A DNA stretch of 64,000 nt, from the NCBI RefSeq assembly GCF_033958435.1, contig NC_134152.1, forward strand, positions 22,480,001-22,544,000, in the 5' to 3' direction. The stretch comes from Carettochelys insculpta. Lineage: Eukaryota; Chordata; Testudines; Carettochelyidae. The notes under the pieces are model-generated. The model did not search any database and was not told the DNA's origin. It saw only the letters and a program-made list of their open reading frames with translations. The number at the start of each line of letters is the position of its first letter. The stretch's first letter is position 1. This document shows, in pieces, positions 51,501 through 63,500 of the stretch. Made by a program: the position numbers and the translations under genes.

Positions 51501-54500
51501 TGTGTGCAAAAGTAAAGGTAAAAACAGAACAGAAGTAACCTGATCTTGTATTCATGAGAGAGCTTCACATAATCTCTCCCAGCAAGTAGACTGACTGAGC
51601 AAAGAGGTATCATTTTTGCAATCATGAAATACTTATATCTGCTCCTCATCTGAATGTTCTCCTTAGCTCATTAGTGTGCACGTTCCCGAAAGGCGGTCCA
51701 GTGTAGACGCTGCCCAAGAGATTTGTTTGATGTAATTATTGTTGCTAGTTTTGCATGACTACTGTCCATAAACATACTACTTAACAAAATGTGTAACTCA
51801 TTTTATTGCATGTTCATGTGATCTGTTTGAGAGAAGAGTGTTTCTGAAAACTGAGGTTTTCCAATCTAATTCTTGCATATCTAAATCTCTTCTTCGACTC
51901 ATTAACAGCAGAAATAGCAACCTAAATTTGTCTTTTTACAACAAATCCACTAATCAGAGATATTTTTTTTGAGATGTCTTTGGCAGGCATTTTATTTTTA
52001 CCTGTGTACAAATCACCAAGGGCTGCAGCTAGCACTTTGTAAGCACAGGTCTTTCCACCCAAAGCATCTCCAACAATCATGTATCCATGACGTACCAGCA
52101 TCATTTCATAAATCTGTATGGACAACATAAGTTTTATACTTAAATATGTTAAAGAACACTCCTGCAACATGTGAAGAAATAGATCAGCCAATCTAGATAC
52201 AAACATTATCATTCCTGCCCTTAAGAATCCCAAGGACAAATTCAGAGGCAACTCTTATTGTAATTTACAATACCTGCCTCCCCAGAGTGTAAATTACACC
52301 AATTCAGTCCTTATCTTCATTAGAAATTTGCATTTGTTTAACTTAAATTTGTTTTTAAACTGATTTAGTTAAACTAGTGCAAGTTTCAGTTTGTTTCAGT
52401 TGAAGAGTGTGTTTTTTCAGTTTAGCTTAAACTAATTCCTGTCTGATCCAAGCTGCACCAAACTAAGGCTGTTTCATACCTGAACAAGAGTGTTCACCTA
52501 ATCATTTGTACCTGTTTAACTAACCTGGTTTCAAATCAGGAAAACCAACCAATAAAAAGGTGCAAGTTTGGCATAAGACATGTGAGCACTGGTAATAACA
52601 ATACCAAAATTTGAAGGTACTTTACAAAGGCAGCCAGTATCTTTGTTACCATTTCACAGATGGGAAAAGGGAGGCATAGAGTGATGAACTGCCTTGCTCC
52701 AAGTCACCCAGCAGGACAGTAGCAGAGACAGAACATAGGTCTTATGAGTTTCAGTCCAGTGCTCTCAGTGCTAAGGCACACTGTTTCTGTTAATAAGGGT
52801 ATGTCCTTCAGTACCCGGAAGACTAACCTGGTCAGGGTCAGTCTTCCAGGGTTCAATTTTGCGGGCCTAGTGGGACAGGCAAAATTGAACTATCAGGACT
52901 CAAGAGTCAACTCCTGTACTCCTCAATCTAACAAGTAAGGGATGTCATTGGGAGAGTTTCTCATGCCAACCTCCCTCAGTGTGGATGGCCAGGTAAGTTG
53001 GTTGTAGATAAGTCAATACGCGAGTGCCAGAGCTGGAACTGTGTATCTAAAATTGACATTAAGGTCTAGTGTAAATGAGGCCTTAGACTGAACTTCATTT
53101 GCTGGATCTAAAGTCATATGGCTCAAAATTTCAGTGCAAACCTGTCACATGCAAGGAGGCAATACTGACTGACTGACTCATACTTAACGTGACAGAGGCT
53201 AGAGTTCTTTTCTGATATATCTATGTCTGTACATTCTGTGACTTTCACTTTGTATAGATAAGCTTTTAGTAATGCTCTGTTAACTACTGATTTAGGGCCT
53301 GATTCAGTCAGGTACCTGAATAGCTTATACATAAATTATCTTTTTATGGATATGACGACTGTTGTCTTTAAATACCTGGATAATTTTCCCAACAAACCAA
53401 GGAACTGGTTGAAGATTCACTTTAATAATATTTTCATTGAGTGCCTGGATAAACACCTCATAGTCTGGTTCAGGAAGAACTACTCCAGGGAACAGGTCAG
53501 ATATGATACCCTGTTAATGAAAAAAGCCAATAGGACATTACTTTGAAGCAGATTAACAAAAAGAAAGGCAGACTTTCTCAGTGTTTTGAAGTACATAGAA
53601 AATGACAGGAAACAGGACTTTCAGGGGGAATGTATTTAGCTGAACTGACTCCTAATGTACAGGCACTAATCACATCCACATTCTGGAACCTGCAAAATCA
53701 ACTGCAGACGCAAACCTCAGTAGTTGTGCCTTTAACTGAGTCACTTGCACCCATAATCCGATACAGGAGAATTCTATTTTGCATTTACAAATGAATGTGT
53801 ATCACAAATGATACAGCATGAATTGTTCTTACAAAAGGAAGATCAATCATCTGAATATCTGCCTCTAAGGGCTTGTCTACACTTGCCTCCCAACGTCAAA
53901 GGGGGCATGGTAATCAGGGTGGCAGGAGATTACTAATGAAGTGCTGCAGTGAATATGCAGCACTTCATTAGGTTAATTCTCCCCCACAGCAACTTTGAAG
54001 CATCAAACTTCAAAGTGCCAGCATGCTTGTAGCCACTGGGACTTCGAAGTGCCCACGGCTACACACATGCTGGCCCTTCAGAGTTTGATGTTTCCAAGTT
54101 GCCGCAGGGGAAAATTAGCCTAACGAAGTGCTGAATATTCACTGCAGCACTTCATTACTAATTGCCCATTGCCCTGATTACCATGATCCCTTCAAAGATG
54201 GGGGCAAGTGTAGACCCAGCCTAAATGTTTTGGGGAAGGGGAGAGATTAAATGACTAACGGAGAAATATGTGCTCTGTTATTTCACAGCCATGACCTCTT
54301 TCAAAAGTCCAGATCTTAGGACTTTATAATTAATATGAATGGCTTTGAAACCTGATTATCCCACTTCTATGGAACCAGAATGTTAGCAATAACATCATGA
54401 TTTTCACTCTGACTTCCAACCAAATTATTTTCTGTTGCTTGCAATTTAACTTTCCCCACTTCCCCTTTGCAATGCAAAGCTAAGACCTGGCTTACATGTA

Positions 54501-57500
54501 AAAGTTAGGCAGAGATAGCTATATTGGTCAGGGGTGTGAAAAATCCACACCACAGAATGCCACAGCCATGCAGACCTGGTCCCCAGTGCAGATGCAGCTA
54601 TATTGTCAATTTAGCTACAATTCCTGAAGGAGGAGATGCTCCTACAGTGATTTAAAGAAAAAAAAATTCCATTGGTATAGACCACAGGCTCCCAACCTTT
54701 TCATTTACGCAGCAAACTTCAAGGAGACAAACAATTCCATGGCACATCCACTTTTTTCAGCTGAATTGCTTGCTTATAAACATCACCTTTACTATGGTTA
54801 TATTCCTACTAGAGAAGTTTGCAAGACAGCGGTGCATACAACAAGCTAAACAAGGATCAAATGCATTAATGTTTCAAATCCACTACAGAATACATCGTCT
54901 TAGACAGCGAGCACAGATATATTTTCAAAATCTGCTTAACACCATGCTAGGGATCTCGAGTAAATTGAAAAATCTTGAGTAAATGAGTAACCACTGAAAG
55001 CCGGTTCCCCTCCCCACCAGCCCATTGGAGCCAGGATGTGACATTTAAACCACAACCCAGCACCAGCAGACTCCCACTCTCCCTGTCACTTGCCATAGCA
55101 GGGAGTAGGGTAGTCTCCCCACCAGCTTGTTCAGGCCTGGAAGCAGTATTTCAGCTGATTCCCAATCCAAACAGCATCCTGTGGGGTTGGTGTTTCGCTT
55201 CATGGTGGCACTGGAAAAAGCCACACAGCAAGAGGAAATTGACGAAATTTCATGGCACACTTGGACAGTTCTCATGGCACACCAGTGTGCCCTGGCACTG
55301 GTATAGACTGTGTCTTCACTACAGCATTATGCTGACATAGCTACATTGTCTTAGCAATGCCAGTATAGTCCCCATAGTGTAGACAAATCCTTAAATACAA
55401 AGTCAGCATGAATTAACAGCGTTACAAGAGATCATGTCAATGGCATACAATATATCTCAAGGTAGCTCAAAAAGTAACTCTTATCATTGCTATAAATTCA
55501 TTTCTCAAAACAATACTGTACTCAGAGCCAAACAGTGCACTCAATTAGATAGGTGCAACACAGTGACTTCAATAGTAATGATCAAAGAATTTGGGCAAAA
55601 TGGTTTTAAATGACATGATCTGTTTTCTTAGTTTATCATGGCTGCCCCATTGATCTGTCTCTTCATCTGTCTAAGTTCTTAGTCTTTCAATACATCTACT
55701 TGCTATCTTACTTGAAAGAGAGGAACATCTTGTGCCAGAAATTTGGCTAAATTAACATCCAGCAAAGCTCGAAGTAACAATACACTTTCACATTCTTCTG
55801 GGTATTTCAGTTTTAAGTTTCCTGCTGCTGTCAGGACAGATTTAACAGCACGCATTCCATAGTCATAATGATGCTGAGATGATAACTGCTCAGAACAAAG
55901 ACGGTAGGTGGCAACAATTTTCTGGGCAAGACTGTGGATGATAAAATGTAGCATATGAAATACAATCATAATGCCAAATATAATATTTACATATGTAAAG
56001 CTCAGATATTTGAAGTAAATGGAGTGATGTCAATTTACACCTGAACACATGCCACAAAAGGGACGGAAATCTAAATGGCAGATTTCTCCATTGTTTTGGG
56101 TTTTGCAAAACAGTAATAGCTGAAATGCTGTTTCCCTGCTCACATGCCTCAAACCTACATAAAACTTCATTCACACAGAGTGTCAAATCCTCTCTGTGCC
56201 AAGTTCCAGAAGGTCTACAGAAAGCTTATAGGGGCTTAAGTAAGCCTTAAATAGAGTGCAACCTTTTGCTAGACCTCCATGTGCTGGTACATTTCACCAA
56301 TGGTAGCAAAGTACATATAAAAGGTTTGCAACATGTAATAGTTAACTTGTTGTACGCTTTTATTGTTTTACAAACTTGACTTGAAGTTTCATGGCTAATA
56401 TCCTGCATGTCTTTTGAGATGGATTATCAGGATTCAGGAAATACACATGAAGGTGCTCATTTTCAAAGCCATGCATATGGAATTAATCACATAATTTTCA
56501 CTGAACAGAATAGTTGCCTGGATAAATATTTATATAGTATTTGGAAAATTTAGTCAAAATTATTAGTAGAAATAATCCAGCACACACATACTCCCCATCC
56601 TCTACCCCACATACAGAACAGTTTGCCTCCTGAGGAATTTCATAGCCTGATGTGAATGGAAAACTAAATATGACTCACCTTCTAGAGTCAAGAAATCCCA
56701 TTGAATAAAGTGAAATTTCACCAATCAAAGCATAATCTGGAACCATCATGGCAACTGTTCGGAATAATGCCTATCAAGAAAAAATTAACAGCTAAAAAAA
56801 AAAAAGCAGACACAAGAATACAGAATACAGCAATACCCTGAATGAACGTTATACGTGTCAGGCTCTTCTGTAAATGTACAGACTTTTTGTCATTTGCTGA
56901 CTGTTCATATGATGTTAGAAATCAAATGAAGATCTGAGGGACTCCCTTATTACCATTATTCTTGATTCTTGGCATTATATTACTATCAAGTGGCTTCAAC
57001 CAAAATTGGGTCTCCATTTTGCTTGGCGCCATACAGACATGCAGCAAGAGACAGTCACTACTCTGAAAAATTCACAATCTAATAGTTAAGACAAAGGAAG
57101 TATTTTTACCCCATTTTATATTTGTGCAAACTGACACATGGAGAGACTGAATGCTGTGTAGTTAGGTTATATTACTTGAACAAAGTCACATGGGGAATTT
57201 GTAGAAAAATTGGGAATGTAATTCTGATCCCCTTGGTCCTTGTCCAGTGCCAAAATAGTTTTCTTATTGATGCAGGAACATTTGATATACATTTAGGCTG
57301 AGATATGCAAAGCTGCTCAGAAGATTTTAATTACAATTACTTTTAATGGGACTTGAGCATCCAAATCCCTGAGGTAGTCTGAAGACTGAAACCTGAATTG
57401 CCACCATGATCCGCAATAAAGGGTTTTAAGCAGGCAGTTTATCTGTGAGAGGTGGAATGTAACCCTCAATGGATTTGCCAGCTTTAACTAAATATTTCAA

Positions 57501-60500
57501 ATATTACATAACCTACAGATAAAATGAACTTCACAACTTTTCTATTCCCAAGACCACATCTATAGAAGAGATCGTTTACATCATCATTATTGTGGTTATC
57601 ATTTACACCTCATACACCTGTGGTGGAGCCAGAGTCCCTGCAGACCCCTGGGCAGGGTGGGTGGGGGGCACCCAGCTCCATGCTCCCAGAAGAGCCATGG
57701 CCTTGGATCAAAGGAGGGCATGGGTGGGGACAGCCAGCCCTCTGTTCTGTCCAGATCATGGCATGCCCTCCTCCCCAGTCCTCAGAGCTACAGAGAGCTC
57801 ACCATGCAGTCCTCTAGCCACAATTTAAAGGCTCTGGGGCTCCCAGCATCACTACTGTTACAGCAGCAGCAGTCGGGAGCACTGGCCCCCTTTGAATCAC
57901 TGGGACTCAAGGCATTTGCTCCCTTTGTCACCCCACCCCACATGGGCCTGCCTATAATAGACCAGGAAGCTACATCTTTGTGCAGTTTACTATATTAGAG
58001 ACACATATTGTACTACTATGCAGTATATTTGGGAACTATATTGTATTATGTTCAGTTTATTAATGTTTTATATAACATTATGGTCTGGGAACAGTGCTAC
58101 TCCAAGAGGGAAGAGTTACTAGGCAGTGTTTACTATATCCTTGAGGCTGTAAACAGCTCCAGAGATGTATCATTCCCCACAGTGATTTGCATATATTGGT
58201 TTCAGGCAGTCCCAGAGAATCAAGGAACAGAGAAAGAACTTAGGATATGAAAAACTGGGTTTAAATAGAGTCAGGGGTTGGTTTTTATTATTAATTCAAC
58301 AGATAGAACCATTGATCTATGGTTGGCCCTAACTTTTGCCATAGTGTTGAAAGACTTTTGACTTAGCAAGGACTTTGACTGACCAGTAATGTTCTAGAAG
58401 CATAATTAGAACCATTTACTGTGTTTTATGTGTTTCTTCTGTATCCACTTCATTCTAAATAACATACCCTACTGAGAAAGAGCTGAGTGCTGATGTGTCA
58501 CTGCCAGTATGTACTGTTCATAGCTCTTGGAGAGAAAGGTGCTAGTCCAGGAGTGTCCAAACTTTTCTCATCAGGGCCACATGGCAGCCCAAAACGGCTG
58601 CGCCCCCGCCATCCCAAGCTTAAACCCCTCACAGCCCAAACCTACCCCTTGCAGCCCCAAAACACCCCCCACTCCCTGGCTTAAACCCCTTGCAGCCCCA
58701 ACCTGCCCCACCTGCTCGCTGGCTTAAACCCCTCGCAGCCCCAAAGCCAGGATTAACTTACCTTACATAGGAACTCTGGGTGCTGCCACCCCCCACTGCA
58801 CCTTTGCCAGGCCACTGTCTCCTCCTCAGCATGGCTCCACGGCTCCCCCAAGCCCTCCAACTCCCTCCCCCACCTGCAGCATGTGTGGCTGTCTGCACTG
58901 CCGCAATGAAACAATGGGACTCAGTTTAAGCGGTTTAACGGGTGCATCCCTCGTGCCAGCCGTTACATCAATTAAATTGAGTTTTACCCTTCCAGCAGAG
59001 CAGGCAGGGAGCCAGAGAAGGAGTGAATGGTGTCAGTGTCTGAAGCTACAAATAGCTCCTTAAAGAGCCACATTTGGCTTGGAGCTGCCCAATCAGCTCT
59101 CAGAATGGTGCCACTGTCAGCTCTGGGTGCCAGATGAAAAGGCTCTGCAGGGTAGATTCTGGCCCGTGGGCAATATGTTGGGCACCCCTGTGCTAGTCTT
59201 TGGACAGACTAGCTTGCTGGGGATATTACAGTGAACTCCAGTGAGATACAACCCAGCAAAAAGGGAGAAGGGAATAGCACGTAGGTCCCTACCCAGAGAG
59301 AGGAGATGGCCGCGGGCCTTAAATCTCAAAGGCATTCCTGAAGTGGACCACAGACAAGGATTAAAGGTACGGTGTAGAAGGGTGAGTGTCTCACTACTGC
59401 AAGGAAGTGATTACTGCAAGCTGGAAGGAGCTGTGCAGAACCTCCTGACAATTAAAAAAGGGCTGAGAGGCAGTCAGTCAGAGGGTTGCTTGCTGAAGCA
59501 GCCCTACATATAAGGGGCTGCTCCAGCAGAGCTGCAACAGTTAAGTCCTGGCCATGGAAGGAGCAGGACCAGCTTCCAGTAAAAGCAATCATCTCAGTTG
59601 GAGCAGTACTGGGAAGGCTCAGGGGAGCTAGATAGATGCTTCAGCCTGATGTTTGCCAGGCTGCTGGCCCTGAAAGAGAGTCCCAGAAGGTGCAATAGGT
59701 CACAGGGGAAGTGGTCCAGGGAGTGAGGCAGTATAGCGGAGAGAGGAGGAGGGTAGGATAAGGCTGCCACCAGAGGATCCCTGGGTTGGGACTCAGAGTA
59801 GTGGGTCTGTATCCCTTTCTTCCCGCTTTGCACTGCACCTAGCCACACCAACTGCTCGATAAGAGCTGTCGCTTGCTCCTGAGGTAGGAAGCCATACTGA
59901 GACCGCAATGGATCGCATGGGTGCCCCAAGACAGGACTGCTGAGACTCTCGGAAGGCAGCAAGAGATTAAAGTAGACGCTGCTGCAGGGTCATGTCCCAA
60001 AGAGGACCCAGCGACCCTGGGAGTGATGCAGATCCTGAACAGAGAACTAGGTAAAGCAAGGAGCAGAGACAGACAACACACCAGCCATAGGGAGGCGCTG
60101 TGCTAGAGAATGATCTAATTCCCCAAGCAACCAGCAGGTGGCACTATGGCAACGCATTTGCCCCATGACACATGGATACCTCAAAACTGTGACAATGCCA
60201 TTGCTTATTGCAAGAGCAGCACAGATCTCTAAACTCTGGTCGTGGCTGATGAAAGCAAAAGGAAATTACTTTCAATATAAACATAAATGCATTGATTTGT
60301 AACATCTAAGTGTATAGACATAGGACATAATTCTGCTCCACTCTATACCCTGTGCAGTACTCCAGATTTCAATAGGATTATTGGGAGAGTAAATCAGCAT
60401 AAAATAAGGCCCATATTATTTGAATGATTAAGGTTATTATTTATTGAAGTCAGGAGGATTCCATGCGGGCACACCTGTACAGTGGATGAATTAGGAATTT

Positions 60501-63500
60501 TCTTTTCCATTTTGACATATTCTAGCAGTTGCAGACAGATTCTCTGTACACACAATGGGCATTGTCACTGGAGCTGACAGAAACTGTCAAAACAGCAACA
60601 ACACCTGTGATATGTCCAAGAGCTGTCTATACTAGTGAGTCTCTCAAGTCTGATCCTGCAAACACTGATTAATGTGAGCATCTCTTACTCATACCATACC
60701 TATTGACTCCTACAAGAACAGTGATTTAGAAAACAGGGCCTCATTTCATGCTCACTTACATCACTGTATTCAGGAGTAACTCAATGGATGTCAACAAAGT
60801 TAACCAGCATGGAATTATTCTGTGTGAAACTGGTATAAGTGCGATCAGGTTCAGGCCATTTTTGTGCAACACTAAACATGTTAAATCTTAACTACTAATG
60901 AACCACAATGAGAACACCTAACCATGTAACATCAGGACATAATTACATTTGCTTTTGCACTATGCCTACTACACTAGAAGCAAAACAATAAATTATGATT
61001 CTTTCCTACTGAAAATCAGAACTCTAGATTTACCTTTAGATTATCAGGAAGTTCTGCCCGTCCAGCATACCCAGGATTCATAGTGATGAAGACAGCACAG
61101 GTTGGATTAAGAGAGAGCTCTGTGCCCTCAAAGATGAATGTTTTCAGGTTTCGAATAACAGCCTGCTGTATACTGAGTATCTGTTGTGCAACTACAGACA
61201 GCACTTCAACCTGATAAAAAGGAACAGATTAGAAAACAACCCACACATGGAGTCAATATAAGAGCAGCAATTCTGGATGAAACAGGGTTTTTGTAAAAAT
61301 ACAGTTTAATGGTTTTATGTTGAAGTTCTAGAGATAGAAATTGCTTTGAAGTATCACAATAAAAGAATTTTAGAAAATTAAAATGTTGGGTTTTAACTTC
61401 ACTGGGGTACAGGCTAACAAAACCTAATGTAATGGAACAATGTATTTGATAGAGTAGGCTACAAAGAATACACAAAATACTATAATATATAGGACAGACT
61501 GTGGATGGGATTTTCTCAAAAATCTTTAGCATTGGCCTAATTTTGCTTCCAGTAAAGTGACTGGACAAACTCACAGGAAAAGAGTGAGGTCAAGGGTCAG
61601 TACATGTAAGAATCCCAGTACTGGAAGAAGAGAAACCTCAGATAGACTCTATGTCAATAGCTCTAAAACCCAAAAATGTAAGACCCAGATTTTCACAGCT
61701 AGTAATATAGTCTTATCCAGTACTTTTCAACAATAGATGTACAAGAGTTTTACAAGGAGGTACGTATAATTATCCCCATTTTACAGATTTAGGAAACTGA
61801 GGCACAGAGAGGTGAAATAACTTGCCCAAGGCCACCGAACAGGCTAGTGGCAGAGCCAGCATTTGACCGCATTCCAGAACTCCAATGCTCTACCTGTCCT
61901 GTCCAGACTGCCTCTGTCAATATTTTTTGCATGTACTATGGTAGCTGTGTATGTACGTAATTGTCTGAACCTGGGCCCAGGTTATACACTGAGCTAAAGT
62001 AGGAAATTAACGGTGATACATATTCATGTTTACTTTTAAAGTTATTCTTTGCATTTGAACTACATCTTTGTTCTTTTAAATACTTTGGTTAAAAAGTTAC
62101 CTCAATTCTGTTGAACTCATCAAAGCAGGCCCAAGCTCCAGACTGTGCCAGTCCCTTAAAGAATTTACCCATGGCTTTGTAGTCAAGACCATCAGAGCAA
62201 TTAAAGACAACACACTATTAAAAAGAAACAACCCACAACAGAATTCAGTGTTCAGATTTCTTACAAGAATAGCAGCATCTTTTATTGGCATGTAACTGTT
62301 AAGTTAGACGATCGTATATGCCTAAATATCTTGGTCAGAGGCCAGCAACCTCTGGCACTGGTGCCAAGATTGGCAAGCGAGCCAATTTTCACTGGCACGC
62401 GAGGTGGGAGCTCAGACCCGCCCCACCCTCCCCCCACCTTTCCTGGTACAGCGGGAGCTTGCTCAAAGCCAGGCTGCCTGTGGATTAACAAAATATCAGC
62501 TAATGTTACCAAGCACCACCTAAACAGTAAATCTCTAGATCTTAATTTATTAATGAAGCTGTTGTAAGTAGGACTATTAGTGACTTTAAAAAGTATCACC
62601 TGCACTCAGATTGTACATAGAGGTCAACAGGTCAAATTTCAGCACTCTGTCTTGGAAAGGTTGTTGACCCCGATCTAGATAATGGATCTAGCTATAACAT
62701 TAGCATATTGGTAATGAAGCACCTGTCAAGTATTTACTCACTAACAGGCTTCGGACTAGTTTTATGTGACATAGCACACTACTGTACATTGACGTGTGAC
62801 CTGAAAGACTTTGCAAGCCTGAGAAATTCAAAACAATACCCATGTAACACTGGGCTAAGGTGAAAATGCATATTAGCTTAAATTAAATAACACAAGACAA
62901 CTTTTTTTTCTAAACTGCTTGTCAAAAAGAAAACCTCGTATAAAGAAATACTTCCTAACAGGCAAACCCCGCTCCTTCTTCTGAATGTGTTAGTTTCCTC
63001 CAAACACAACTGAAAATATCATGTTTCCATTATACAACAGAGACCAACAAAAAGGGAACCTGCCCCTACACTGAGCCATTCATCAAGGTCTGGGAAAGTT
63101 TCCTACATGGGAACAAGGAAAGGGGATTTTAGGTTGGCCACAGTGCAGCATGGCAGTCAGCTGTAGGCCAGGCCCATTATTTGCTCTGGTACGACTGAAA
63201 GAGCGGCTGCAGTTTGGATACATACGGGCTAACATGGACTATTACTGAAGATTCCATTATTCATCCCCAGGTCTAAGGGATGCCTTTTATGGAATGCACA
63301 CTGTCAGGCTATATGGCATTTGCTAGGATTTGTGAGCTCTCCATTAGCATCTTCTATGAGCAGATAGGAGGAGGAGGAGGAGAAAGAACTCTGGAGAAAA
63401 CTGCATCGCAAAACACAAAACAATGTGATGCAACAATGCATTGCAACATTTCATTTATTTTGGTACCTGCTTAGCCAGTGCTTTTGCTAGATCTTTTGTT

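Noticed and set aside
59200..60170. Possible solo LTR
   Set aside because: No second LTR, no primer-binding site and no clear TG..CA ends could be shown. Kept only as a low-confidence repeat-like block.
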